Source: Ralstonia sp. RRA
GTDB taxonomy: Bacteria; Pseudomonadota; Gammaproteobacteria; Burkholderiales; Burkholderiaceae
Assembly: GCF_037023145.1 (NCBI RefSeq)
Contig: NZ_CP146091.1
Coordinates: 496,001 to 560,000 of the forward strand
Reading direction: 5' to 3'
DNA: 64,000 bases
This document shows, piece by piece, positions 1-10,110 of this stretch. Numbering within the stretch: the stretch's first letter is position 1; every line of letters starts with the position of its first letter. The notes under the pieces are model-generated. The model ran no database searches, had not been told where the DNA came from, and worked only from the letters and a program-made list of their open reading frames with translations. The position numbers were made by a program, and so were the translations under genes.

Positions 1-1226
1 GTGCGGAACTGGCGGCGCACGGCGGCATAGGCGCCGGTACTGCGCACGGCGATCTTGGCCAGCCCCACGTTGGACGACGGCAGCGAAATCGCACGGCCTG
101 CCGCCAGGCACTCCATCAGCATGCGCCAGCCACGGCCGACCTGCGCCTGCCCGCCGATCACCCAGTCGATCGGGATGAACACATCTTTGCCGGAGTTCGG
201 GCCGTTCTGGAACACCGCGTTCAGCGGCCAGTGACGGCGCCCGATGTTCACGCCCGGATGCTTGGTCGGGATGAGTGCGCAGGTGATACCGGGTTCTTTA
301 TCGCTACCGAGCAGGCCATCCGGATCGACCGCGCGGAAGGCCAAGCCCAGCACCGTCGCAATCGGCCCGAGCGTGATGTAGCGCTTGCTCCAGGTCACAC
401 GGAAGCCCAGCGTTTCGCGGCCCTCGTGCATGCCACGGCAGACCACCCCCACATCGGGAATGGCAGCGGCGTCGGAGCCCGCATACGCGTTGGTCAGCGC
501 AAAGCAGGGGATTTCTTCGCCACGGGCGAGGCGCGGCAGGTAGTGGTTCTTCTGCGCTTCGGTGCCGTAGTGCAGCAGCAGCTCTGCCGGGCCCAGCGAG
601 TTGGGCACCATGACCGACACGGCCGCCGCGGAGCAACGCGTCGACAGCTTCATGATGACCTGCGAGTGCGCATAGGCCGAGAAACCTTTGCCGCCGTATT
701 CCTTCGGGATGATCATGCCCAGGAAGCCCGCCCGCTTGGCATAGGCCCACGCCTCGGGCGACATGTCCTGCCAGATCTGCGTGGTCTCCCAGTCGTTGGC
801 GAGGTCGCAGAGCTTCTCGGTTTCCACGTCGAGGAAGGCTTGTTCTTCCGGCGACAGACGCGGCTGTGGTGAAGAGAGCAGGCGCTTCCAGTCGGGGCGG
901 CCGGAGAAGAGTTCGGCATCCCACCAGACGGTGCCGGCTTCGATGGCGTCGCGCTCCGTTGGCGACATCTCCGGCATGATCTTGCGGAACATCGACAGTA
1001 CGCGGCGTGTGATCAGCGCACGGCGCAGCGGCTTGAGCGTGAGCACCAGCGCAGGCAGCACGAAGACGATGGCGAGCATGGTGGTCATCACCGGGCCGAT
1101 GAGACCGAGCCATGCACCTGCCGCAAGCCACACGCCGGTGCCGGCCAACCACGTCAGCGCCGACGCTTCCATGGTGGCGAGCCCGAGCGCGCCAATGCAA
1201 AGCAGGACGATCCAGATCGTCGTCAT
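1..1226 (-). CDS. fadE: Acyl-CoA dehydrogenase FadE, N-terminal part (cut by window start)
   Basis: Catalyses the first step of fatty-acid beta-oxidation, oxidising acyl-CoA to trans-2-enoyl-CoA with FAD. About 408 codons are visible from the ATG at 1226; the C-terminal half lies outside the window, as expected for the roughly 815-residue large FadE family. The first 65 residues form two hydrophobic membrane segments, followed by the FadE-typical stretch with TVWWDAELFSGRPDW, PQPRLSPEEQAFLD, IIPKEYGGKGFSAYAHS and the core block EEIPCFALTNAYAGSDAAAIPD. These match my memory of E. coli FadE closely along the whole visible length. The TetR-family gene just upstream on the same strand probably regulates it. 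Confidence is high despite truncation. Confidence 0.93.
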   Translation of the reverse strand, partial: MTTIWIVLLCIGALGLATMEASALTWLAGTGVWLAAGAWLGLIGPVMTTMLAIVFVLPALVLTLKPLRRALITRRVLSMFRKIMPEMSPTERDAIEAGTVWWDAELFSGRPDWKRLLSSPQPRLSPEEQAFLDVETEKLCDLANDWETTQIWQDMSPEAWAYAKRAGFLGMIIPKEYGGKGFSAYAHSQVIMKLSTRCSAAAVSVMVPNSLGPAELLLHYGTEAQKNHYLPRLARGEEIPCFALTNAYAGSDAAAIPDVGVVCRGMHEGRETLGFRVTWSKRYITLGPIATVLGLAFRAVDPDGLLGSDKEPGITCALIPTKHPGVNIGRRHWPLNAVFQNGPNSGKDVFIPIDWVIGGQAQVGRGWRMLMECLAAGRAISLPSSNVGLAKIAVRSTGAYAAVRRQFR

Positions 1227-1252
1227 GAGGGTCTCCATTCGATGCGTTCATG

Positions 1253-1286
1253 CGCTGGGCATTCGGTGGTTGCCGAATGCCCAGCG
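1253..1286. promoter_or_regulatory. Perfect 14-bp hairpin between tetR and fadE
   Basis: A perfect inverted repeat with 14-bp arms (CGCTGGGCATTCGG and its complement) and a 6-nt loop lies between the stop of the TetR-family gene (1335) and the fadE start (1226). No T-run follows in the direction of transcription, so it is not a classical terminator. It could be a processing or attenuation hairpin in a tetR-fadE transcript, or an operator. Function is not known. Confidence 0.55.
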
Positions 1287-1334
1287 ACTCCCGTGCCTAC
1301 GGGGGCTGAAGCCGCGCCGCGCTTGGCTTTTCCG

Positions 1335-2399
1335 TCAGGCGCCGGGGCTGCGCCAGGGGCGCATCGGGTTGGCCGGGAAGATCGCGCGCGCGGCGTTGCT
1401 GCGGCGGATGGCCAGCGCACGGGTGCGCGCCGTGGGCGGGGAACCACCGTCCTCGTGCTCGTCACCGTCGTCGAGGGCGCTGTCGTGCTCGTCCTCGTGT
1501 TCGTCGGCAGCACTGGCGCGTGCGCCGGGTGTGCGGCCGAACAGGTCACCGGCAAAGGGCGATGCGGTGGCAGGTGTCGTGGTGCGTTCGGGGGCGCGGC
1601 CATTGCTGTTGCCGCTCCCGTTGCCATGGCGGCTTGAGCCGCCATGACCATTGCCGCTGTCGCTGCCGTTGGGTGCGTCGTCGGCCTGAACCACGGGTGT
1701 GGGGACCTGGGCTTCGGCCAGTTCGACCACCTGGTCGAGTGCGCCGGCCTCGCCGGGCAGCGGAGCGTTGAGCGTGGCCACCACCAGCGCAGTCAGGCGC
1801 GCCAGCAGCGAGGCATCGTTCATCGGCTTGCCCTGCGTGAACATCGGCAGCAGGTTGTTGAGGTCATCGCCGGCCAGCACGCCGGCGAGTGCCTTGAGCG
1901 AGAAGTGCAGGCGCCAGCCGAGTTCAGCGCGCGGCACATGCGGCAGTGCGCACGAGAACGCTTCGAAGAAGCGACCGAACACCGGCGCGTAATGCCCGAG
2001 CAGATAGTTCTGCACGAACGGCGACGTGTCGGAATACACGCGGCCCATCAGACGCAGGAAGGCGGGACCGCCGGTGTCGGGGTTGCGCGCCATCTGCAGC
2101 GCCGGTACGAACAGCGCGCCGAGCACGTGGTCGCACGTGAGCTGCTCCTTGGTCCAGCGTTCTTCGCAGGCTGTGAGCAGCGCCAGACGACGTGTGTTGA
2201 GTGGATCGAGCCGGCGGCCAAGCACTGACTGCATCAGCGCTTCCTTGCTGCCGAAGTGATAGTTGACCGCAGCCAGGTTGACCTTGGCGCGTGCCGTGAT
2301 CTGCCGCAACGACATCGCCTCGTAGCCGAACTCGATGAACAGCAGTTCGGTGGCTTCCAGAATGCGGCCCTTGGTGTCTCCTGCTCCAGGACGTCCCAT
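1335..2399 (-). CDS. TetR-family regulator, PsrA/FadR-like, with long disordered C-terminal tail
   Basis: Likely repressor of fatty-acid degradation genes, inferred from its place directly upstream of fadE on the same strand. The 354-residue product has a normal TetR DNA-binding domain at about residues 8-57 (GRILEATELLFIEFGYEAM, then SLRQITARAKVNLAAVNYHF). A ligand domain to about residue 225 resembles PsrA-type proteins (PFVQNYLLGHYAPVFGRFFEAF). The last 125 or so residues are unusual: a Gly/Ser/Asn/His-rich low-complexity run (around 245-275) and then an acidic His/Asp/Glu stretch (around 300-320). TetR proteins are usually 190-240 residues. The start ATG at 2399 follows a good ribosome binding site (GAGGTAGGAGAC). 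The fatty-acid role is inference. Confidence 0.8.
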   Translation of the reverse strand: MGRPGAGDTKGRILEATELLFIEFGYEAMSLRQITARAKVNLAAVNYHFGSKEALMQSVLGRRLDPLNTRRLALLTACEERWTKEQLTCDHVLGALFVPALQMARNPDTGGPAFLRLMGRVYSDTSPFVQNYLLGHYAPVFGRFFEAFSCALPHVPRAELGWRLHFSLKALAGVLAGDDLNNLLPMFTQGKPMNDASLLARLTALVVATLNAPLPGEAGALDQVVELAEAQVPTPVVQADDAPNGSDSGNGHGGSSRHGNGSGNSNGRAPERTTTPATASPFAGDLFGRTPGARASAADEHEDEHDSALDDGDEHEDGGSPPTARTRALAIRRSNAARAIFPANPMRPWRSPGA

Positions 2400-2606
2400 G
2401 TCTCCTACCTCGTTTTTTTAGGTCTGATATCGGCCCGATTGCTGCACTGCAGCGATCTAACGCACGATTCAAACATGTGTATGGGGTTGCCCGGGCATGT
2501 TAGGAACAGACGTTTGAAAACGCCAAGTTCCCAATTCGAGCGGGCACTCTAGACGAGGAGGGGAGACCCAGAGAACGTATGAAACGCTTGGGCTAAAAAG
2601 TGAGTA
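2400..2606. other. Intergenic region upstream of the TetR-family gene
   Basis: No gene seen. It should hold the promoter of the TetR-family gene. A short dyad CGTTTGAAAACG at 2511-2522 and a CAAAC motif near 2470 are the only operator-like elements I can point to. Both are weak. Confidence 0.4.
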
Positions 2607-2644
2607 GGCGCAAACATCCAAATTGCTAAAGGGATGTCTGCGCC
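2607..2644 (-). terminator. Rho-independent terminator downstream of the deacetylase gene
   Basis: Read on the minus strand, GGCGCAGACATCC pairs with GGATGTTTGCGCC across an 11-12 nt loop with one small bulge. It is followed within 10 nt by TTTTTAG. It begins just after the stop of the deacetylase gene at 2657. Confidence 0.65.
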
Positions 2645-2656
2645 CGGGGGAGGGGG

Positions 2657-3679
2657 TCAGCTGGCGGGATGAAGGCCGCCGAAGAATGCGGCAGCGTTTT
2701 GTGCAAGGGTGGCGAGGTGGTAGCCGCCCTCCTGGACGACCAGCGTCGGTAAGCCGAGCGCACCGACAGCCGTGCCGAGGCGGCCAAAGCCTTCCGTCGA
2801 CACATCCACCTGCGATTGCGGATCTTCGCGATAGATGTCGAAGCCGAGTGACAGCACCAGCGCATCGGGCTGGAAGCGTTCGAGCGCCGCAAGCGCTTCG
2901 CCCAGCTTGTCGAAGAACACCGATTCCGGCGAGCGATGCGGCATCGGCAGGTTCACGTTCAGGCCCACGCCGTCGCCTGTGCCGCGCTCGTCGTCAAAGC
3001 CGGCGACGACCGGGTAGAAGTTGGTCGGGTCCCCGTGGATGGAGACGTACAGCACGTCGGCGCGGTCGTAGAAGATCTCCTGAATGCCCTGGCCGTGGTG
3101 CATGTCGGTGTCGAGGATGGCAACGCGCTTGTAGTTTGCGCGCAGTGCCTGTGCGGCCACGGCAGCGTTGTTGAGGTAGCAGAAACCGCCGGCCGCCTCT
3201 CGGCGCGCGTGATGGCCGGGCGGGCGGCACAGCGCGTAGGCCAGGCGCTCGCCGTTGAGGATGGCTTGCGCGCCGGCCGCAGCGCTCTGAGCCGACCAGT
3301 ACGCCGATCGCCATGTGTTTGCGCCGACGGGGCAACTGCCATCGGCCAGGTAGCGCGCGGCCTGGGCCAGCACGCCGCGCAGCGCATTGGGCTCGCGCAC
3401 GAAGATATTGGACATGACCTCGTCGCCCCAGTCTTCGGGCAGTCGGCGCCAGTCGGTGTGCGCGTCTTGCAGGAAGCGCAGATAGGGTTCGCCGTGCACA
3501 GCAGTGAGCGGGGTCAGACCATGGTCTTCGGGCTGCGCGATGGTGAAGCCCAGATCGCGCGCGGCCTGCAACAGGTTGCGCGCGCGCTCGGGCACCTCTT
3601 GCGGCGTGCGCATCTTGCCGCGCGAGTAGTAGCTCTGCGGATGGTGCAGCAGCTGTTCGGGATGGAAGAACGTCAGCAT
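2657..3679 (-). CDS. Histone deacetylase-family enzyme, acetylpolyamine amidohydrolase-like
   Basis: Zn-dependent deacetylase of the HDAC/AphA/AcuC superfamily; it most resembles acetylpolyamine amidohydrolases, which remove acetyl groups from acetylputrescine and related amines in the cytoplasm. The 340 residues contain the active-site blocks RPPGHHA (tandem His), GFCYLNNAAVAAQ, ILDTDMHHGQG (Asp and His zinc ligands), SIHGDP, SLGFDIYREDP (Asp ligand) and the C-terminal EGGYH. All catalytic residues appear present. It lies 25 bp downstream of an MHS-family transporter on the same strand and ends at a terminator, so the two are probably one operon for uptake and deacetylation. The exact substrate is inferred. 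Confidence 0.85.
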   Translation of the reverse strand: MLTFFHPEQLLHHPQSYYSRGKMRTPQEVPERARNLLQAARDLGFTIAQPEDHGLTPLTAVHGEPYLRFLQDAHTDWRRLPEDWGDEVMSNIFVREPNALRGVLAQAARYLADGSCPVGANTWRSAYWSAQSAAAGAQAILNGERLAYALCRPPGHHARREAAGGFCYLNNAAVAAQALRANYKRVAILDTDMHHGQGIQEIFYDRADVLYVSIHGDPTNFYPVVAGFDDERGTGDGVGLNVNLPMPHRSPESVFFDKLGEALAALERFQPDALVLSLGFDIYREDPQSQVDVSTEGFGRLGTAVGALGLPTLVVQEGGYHLATLAQNAAAFFGGLHPAS

Positions 3680-3704
3680 GGTGAAGCGGGTTGGGGGGAG
3701 ATCG

Positions 3705-5012
3705 TTATGCGTTCACGGCATCGCCGGCGGGCGCGCGGCCGCGCTGGCGCGCATCAATGGCGGCGATGCACAGCAGCGAGACACCGGCGAGCAGCGTGTA
3801 GAACACCGCCAGCGGCCACCATTCGCCATGGAAGCGCTGCGCGAGGATGGTGCCGACCAGCGGTGTGAGCCCGCCCGCCACAGCACCGCACACCTGGTAC
3901 GACAGCGAGATCGCCGAATACCGCACGCGCGTCTCGAACACGCCCGACACGAAGCCTGCGATAACCGAGTAGAAGCTCGCCATGCACACCACGGCGATGG
4001 CGATCCCGAGAATCATCAGCGGTGCCTGGCGCGTCTGCACCAGCAGGAACATCGGATACGGCGAGGCCATCGCCAGCAGCGCCATCAGTTTGAGGAAGCG
4101 CGCGCCGCCAAGCTTTTCCGCCAGCCATGCCGCCAGTGGCTGCGCAAGAAACTGGATGAACGCCACCGCAAACAGGCAATCGAGAATCAACGTCTTCGAC
4201 AGCGACAGGTACTGCGTCGTGTACGCGATCATGAACGTGTTGGTGAAGTACACGCCCGCAATGCCAATCGTATTGGCGCCGATGCATAGCAGTACCGGTA
4301 CGCGCGCCGTGCGCCAGACCTCGGCGATCGGCAGCTTGGCCGTCCTGCGCTGGGCCTGCACCTGCGCAAACTCCGGCGATTCATTGACGCCCGAGCGAAT
4401 CGCCGCGCCTACGACCAGCAACACCGCGCTGGCGAGGAAGGGCAGACGCCAGCCCCAGTCCATGAACACGTCTTTCTCCATCGACGTGACCAGGCGGAAG
4501 GCCAGCAGCGAGAGGATCAACCCCGCCGGGCTACCGAGCTGCGCAAACGATGCGAAGAACGTGCGGCGGCCCTTGGGGGCATGTTCACCCGCCATCAGCA
4601 CCGCGCCGCCCCATTCGCCGCCGACCGCGATGCCCTGCACCACGCGCAGCAGCACCAGCAGCACGGGCGCGAGCGCACCGGCGGTGGCGTACGTCGGCAG
4701 CAGGCCGATGCCGATGGTCGCCAGGCCCATCATCGTGAGCGTGATCATCAGCGCCTTCTTGCGGCCGATGCGATCACCCCAGTGGCCGAACACGATGCCA
4801 CCCAGCGGCCGCGCAAAGAAGCCCACGGCAAACGTACCGAACGATGCGAGTGTGCTGAGGAAGGGGTCACCGCCCGGAAAGAACAACGGCCCGAAGACGA
4901 GCGCGGCGGCGGTAGCGTAGATGTAGAAGTCGTACCACTCGATCATGGTGCCGACAAAGGCGGCGGTGGCCGCGCGCACAGGCTGACGCCCGCCCGAATG
5001 AGACGGTTGCAT
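3705..5012 (-). CDS. MFS transporter, metabolite:H+ symporter (MHS) family
   Basis: Proton-coupled importer of the inner membrane. At 435 residues with 12 predicted transmembrane segments it has the usual family size. The MHS signature is visible: GTMIEWYDFYIYATAAALVF in helix 1, RPLGGIVFGHWGDRIGRKKAL in loop 2-3 and VQGIAVGGEWGGAVLMAGEHAP. Relatives carry organic acids, shikimate, proline/betaine or aromatic acids. The deacetylase gene downstream suggests an acetylated amine or similar, but nothing in the sequence fixes the substrate. The divergent LysR gene at 5145 is the probable regulator. Confidence 0.88.
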   Translation of the reverse strand: MQPSHSGGRQPVRAATAAFVGTMIEWYDFYIYATAAALVFGPLFFPGGDPFLSTLASFGTFAVGFFARPLGGIVFGHWGDRIGRKKALMITLTMMGLATIGIGLLPTYATAGALAPVLLVLLRVVQGIAVGGEWGGAVLMAGEHAPKGRRTFFASFAQLGSPAGLILSLLAFRLVTSMEKDVFMDWGWRLPFLASAVLLVVGAAIRSGVNESPEFAQVQAQRRTAKLPIAEVWRTARVPVLLCIGANTIGIAGVYFTNTFMIAYTTQYLSLSKTLILDCLFAVAFIQFLAQPLAAWLAEKLGGARFLKLMALLAMASPYPMFLLVQTRQAPLMILGIAIAVVCMASFYSVIAGFVSGVFETRVRYSAISLSYQVCGAVAGGLTPLVGTILAQRFHGEWWPLAVFYTLLAGVSLLCIAAIDARQRGRAPAGDAVNA

Positions 5013-5079
5013 GGGTGTAGCTCCTCACAAGATTTTTTTAGCCCGCCGCATCAAGGCGACGATGCGTGTTTATTGCCGG

Positions 5080-5109
5080 TTGACGGGTATTAGTCAAATT
5101 CTGAATACT
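5080..5109. promoter_or_regulatory. Divergent promoter region with dyad between the MHS transporter and LysR genes
   Basis: The 132-bp gap between the divergent genes is AT-rich. It contains TTGACG (5080-5085) and AATACT (5104-5109) 18 bp apart, a plausible promoter for the LysR gene. Overlapping it is a dyad GTATT-N12-AATAC (5087-5108). LysR-type regulators commonly bind such interrupted dyads in divergent promoters; its role here is inferred. Confidence 0.45.
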
Positions 5110-5144
5110 TATTGTTTGTATAAATTGAACTCATATTCGACGCC

Positions 5145-6149
5145 ATGGACCCGTCTGCTCTCGATCCCGCCTTGGTCAGCGACCGGCTCGACTGGAACCT
5201 GCTGCGCACCTTCCTCACCATCGTCCACGAGCGCAGCATCAGCCGCGCGGCGGTGCGGCTGCACATCACGCAGCCGGCGGTGAGCCTGGCGCTGCGGCGG
5301 CTGGAAGATCAGCTCGGCCACACGCTCATCGAGCGGCGCGGCTCGCACTTTCGCCTCACGCGCGTGGGAGAGGACGTGCTGCGGATCGCCACCGATGTCT
5401 ACGGCAACGTCGCGCGGCTCGGCTCAGAACTGGGCGAACCGCAGGACGACGTGAGCGGCGTGCTGCACTTGCTGACGGTCAGCCGCATCCAGTCGGGTGT
5501 GTATGACGAATGCCTGGCGGCGTTTCATCGGCATCACCCGCGGGTGGATCTGCAGGTGGAGGTGATGCGTAGCGCGGACATTCTCGATGCGCTGGCGCAG
5601 AAGCGCGCGGGCATTGGCTTGAGCCTGTGTCGCACGCCGATCGACAAGCTGGAGCGGCAGTTGTTTTTGCGCCAGCGCTACGCGGTGTTTTGCGGACGGC
5701 ACCATCGGTTGTTTGGGCGCACGGGCTTGTCGATCAACGATCTGCTCGGCGAGAACTTTGTCTCGTTCATGAGCGACCAGTTGGGCGATGCGCTGTCGCC
5801 GCTGGCGGTGTTTCGGGATCAGCAGGGATTCACCGGGCGCATCGTCGCTACGTCGCCGAGCCTGGATGAGATCAAGCGCTTGGTGTTTGCGGGATATGGC
5901 GTGGGGTGTCTGCCGGAGCACATCGTGGCGGATGACCTGGCGCAGCAGCGGCTGTGGCGTTTGCCGCCGGAGGAGGGCGTCGCCGATATTGATCTGTACC
6001 TGATGTGGCACAAGGAGCGGCGCCTGGCACCCGCCGAAGAGGCGTTCTTGGCACATTTCAGGCGGTATATGGCGCGGTATTCGCTGGCCGAGCGGCTGGG
6101 GGATGTGGTGAATGCGCCGTTGGCGGCGTTGCGGGCGCCGGCAGGGTAG
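5145..6149 (+). CDS. LysR-family transcriptional regulator
   Basis: DNA-binding regulator of 334 residues. The winged helix-turn-helix is at about residues 15-75 (WNLLRTFLTIVHERSISRAA, then LHITQPAVSLALRRLEDQLG and HTLIERRG). A periplasmic-binding-protein-like effector domain follows from about residue 95. It is divergently transcribed from the MHS transporter and deacetylase genes and probably controls them in response to the transported compound. The ATG at 5145 is the first in frame after the promoter-like region. Confidence 0.9.
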   Translation: MDPSALDPALVSDRLDWNLLRTFLTIVHERSISRAAVRLHITQPAVSLALRRLEDQLGHTLIERRGSHFRLTRVGEDVLRIATDVYGNVARLGSELGEPQDDVSGVLHLLTVSRIQSGVYDECLAAFHRHHPRVDLQVEVMRSADILDALAQKRAGIGLSLCRTPIDKLERQLFLRQRYAVFCGRHHRLFGRTGLSINDLLGENFVSFMSDQLGDALSPLAVFRDQQGFTGRIVATSPSLDEIKRLVFAGYGVGCLPEHIVADDLAQQRLWRLPPEEGVADIDLYLMWHKERRLAPAEEAFLAHFRRYMARYSLAERLGDVVNAPLAALRAPAG

Positions 6150-6311
6150 CGGGTAAACCCAAGTTCCGCATCACATCCTGTTAAACTACGGCCCTTCTTG
6201 CAGTTCATGCAGTCCCCGGGGTCCAGTCGCCCCGTCATCTACCCAGGCTCTGTCCACGATTGGCGCACGAACGAATGCGCGGGACACGCCGGTTCAAGTC
6301 TCACCGTTTCC

Positions 6312-7973
<1,662 letters not shown>

Positions 7974-7978
7974 CGTTC

Positions 7979-9022
7979 ATGCACGTTAGCGACGACAGCG
8001 GCCAGCCCGCATCCGCCGACGCCCCATACGATGGCCTGACGCCCGACAGCATCCTCGATGCGCTGGCGCAGGTCGGGCTGATGCCGGACGGCCGCATGTT
8101 CGCGCTCAACAGCTACGAGAACCGCGTCTACCAGGCCGGTGTGGAAGACAGCGCGCCGGTGGTGGTCAAGTTCTACCGCCCCGGCCGCTGGAACGACGCG
8201 CAGATCGTCGAAGAACATGCCTTCACGGCAGAACTCGCCGCTGCGGAAATTCCGGTGATCGCGCCGCTGGAAATCGACGGCCGCACGCTGCATGCGTTCG
8301 AGCGCTGGCACTTTGCGGTCTTCCCACGTTGTGCCGGTCGCGTGCCCGCGATTGATCGTGATGACACGCTCGAATGGATGGGCCGGTTCCTCGGCCGCAT
8401 CCACGCCGTGGGCGCGCAACGCCCATTCATGGCGCGGCCCGCGCTCGACATCGACACCTTCGGTGTGCAATCGCGCGACTGGCTGCTCGAACACGATTTC
8501 ATCCCGCCCGACTTGCTGCCCGCCTGGCGCAGCGTGGCCGACGCTGCGCTCGACGGCGTACGCCGCTGCTACGACCGCGCAGGTGACGTCGCGCTACTGC
8601 GCCTGCACGGCGATTGCCACGCCTCCAACGTCCTCTGGATCGAAGAGGCCGACGCCAAGCAAGGCGACCCGCTTCGCAGCGCTGGCCCGCACTTCGTCGA
8701 CTTTGACGACAGCCGGACCGGCCCCGCCGTTCAGGATCTGTGGATGCTGCTCTCGGGCGATCGCGCATCGATGCAATCACAGCTCGCCAGCGTGCTGGCC
8801 GGCTACGAAGATTTTTGCGAATTCGATACGCGTGAGTTGTATCTGGTGGAAGCGTTGCGCACGCTGCGCCTGCTGCACTACAGCGCATGGTTGGCGCGAC
8901 GCTGGAACGATCCGGCGTTCCCTGCCGCGTTTCCGTGGTTCAACACGCAACGCTACTGGCAGGACCGGGTACTGGAATTGCGCGAGCAGATCGCGCTGTT
9001 GGACGAACCGCCGCTCTGGTGA
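7979..9022 (+). CDS. srkA: Serine/threonine protein kinase, SrkA/YihE (RdoA) family
   Basis: Aminoglycoside-phosphotransferase-fold stress kinase; E. coli YihE/SrkA protects against Cpx-related and death-pathway stress. The 347 residues include LNSYENRVYQ near residue 42, the VVVKFYRP lysine, a catalytic loop LHGDCHASNVLW and the metal-binding FVDFDDSRTGPAVQDLW, in the order expected for the family. It starts 5 bp after the rhlE stop, so it is likely cotranscribed with rhlE, and a strong terminator overlaps its stop codon. The gene symbol is by similarity. Confidence 0.88.
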   Translation: MHVSDDSGQPASADAPYDGLTPDSILDALAQVGLMPDGRMFALNSYENRVYQAGVEDSAPVVVKFYRPGRWNDAQIVEEHAFTAELAAAEIPVIAPLEIDGRTLHAFERWHFAVFPRCAGRVPAIDRDDTLEWMGRFLGRIHAVGAQRPFMARPALDIDTFGVQSRDWLLEHDFIPPDLLPAWRSVADAALDGVRRCYDRAGDVALLRLHGDCHASNVLWIEEADAKQGDPLRSAGPHFVDFDDSRTGPAVQDLWMLLSGDRASMQSQLASVLAGYEDFCEFDTRELYLVEALRTLRLLHYSAWLARRWNDPAFPAAFPWFNTQRYWQDRVLELREQIALLDEPPLW

Positions 9023-9040
9023 AACCGAGCGGCGGTTTTT
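9006..9040 (+). terminator. Rho-independent terminator after the srkA-like gene
   Basis: The arms AACCGCCGCTC and GAGCGGCGGTT pair across a 10-nt loop and run into TTTTT. The left arm lies within the last codons of the kinase gene and the stop codon is in the loop. It terminates the rhlE-srkA transcript. Confidence 0.88.
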
Positions 9041-9061
9041 CTTTGGATGCTGCGTTAAGGC

Positions 9062-9958
9062 TTAGGCGAACTTGCCAGCCTGGAAATCACGCACGGCCTG
9101 GAAGATCTCTTCCTGCGTGTTCATCACAAACGGGCCGTACTGCGCGATCGACTCGTTCAGCGGCTTGCCCGCGATCAGCAGCACGCGGGTCTCTGCATCC
9201 CCCGCGCGGATGACCACGCCGTCGCTGCCTTCCGTGTTGGCGAGGATGGCCATCTGCTTATCCTCCACGCGCTGCAGGCCGGCATTGCCCGGAGCCTCGG
9301 CATCACCCACCAGCGCGCTGCCACGGAACACGTAGACGAACGCGTTGTGCTTTTCCGGCAGCGGCTGTGCAAACGACGAGCCCGCCGGCAGCGTGATATC
9401 CAGATACAGCGGTTGCGTCGTCGCGCGTGTCATCGCGCCTTGTACGCCTTGCGACTCACCGGCGATCACGCGCACGGCCACACCATCTTCCGTCGTGAAC
9501 TCGGGAATCTCGTTCGACGGAATATCGCGATACCACGGCGTCGTCATCTTGTCGCTGGCGGGCAGGTTCAGCCAGAGCTGGAAGCCTTCCATCACGCCGT
9601 CTTCCTGTTCTGGCATCTCGGAGTGCACAACGCCGCTGCCGGCCGTCATCCACTGCACGCCGCCGTGTTGCAGCAGGCCTTCGTGGCCGGCGCTGTCTCG
9701 GTGGCGCATGCGGCCCGCAATCATGTACGTCACCGTTTCAAAGCCGCGGTGCGGGTGATCGGGAAAGCCCGCCAGATAGTCGTTCGGATCATCACTGCGG
9801 AACGCGTCGAGCATCAGGAACGGATCGAGCCGGCGTTGCAGGTTGTTCGTCAGCACGCGCGTGAGCTTCACGCCCGCCCCGTCCGAAGTGGGCCGGCCGG
9901 TGACGATGCGTTCCACGCGGCGAGCGTGTTGCACACGAGGTTGCACGAGGGTTTCCAT
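9062..9958 (-). CDS. Pirin family protein
   Basis: Cupin-fold protein of 298 residues. The ATG at 9958 (METLVQPRV) is preceded by CAGGAG at good spacing, whereas the longer frame to 10096 has no such signal. The N-terminal pirin domain carries the metal-site block FPDHPHRGFETVTY and AGSGVVHSEMP, which supply the usual His/Glu ligands. The C-terminal half is the second cupin domain. Bacterial pirins include quercetinase-like enzymes and stress proteins; the activity here is unknown. A LysR gene lies divergently upstream and may regulate it. Confidence 0.9.
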   Translation of the reverse strand: METLVQPRVQHARRVERIVTGRPTSDGAGVKLTRVLTNNLQRRLDPFLMLDAFRSDDPNDYLAGFPDHPHRGFETVTYMIAGRMRHRDSAGHEGLLQHGGVQWMTAGSGVVHSEMPEQEDGVMEGFQLWLNLPASDKMTTPWYRDIPSNEIPEFTTEDGVAVRVIAGESQGVQGAMTRATTQPLYLDITLPAGSSFAQPLPEKHNAFVYVFRGSALVGDAEAPGNAGLQRVEDKQMAILANTEGSDGVVIRAGDAETRVLLIAGKPLNESIAQYGPFVMNTQEEIFQAVRDFQAGKFA

Positions 9959-10110
9959 GTGCTTCTCCTGAAATTGGGGATTTGTCATACCCACAATGTA
10001 GTGTGGTTGCCCCTTCGGCACTAGTCGGTTATCGTGGGAAAAAATGTTGCTCCCGGCGGGACAATTACAACCATAGACCGGCGAGCACAACCACAAGAGG
10101 AGGAAACCAC

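Noticed and set aside
304..1251. Long minus-strand open frame over the first kilobase
   Set aside because: It is an out-of-frame shadow of fadE; the true frame, starting at 1226, gives continuous FadE sequence.
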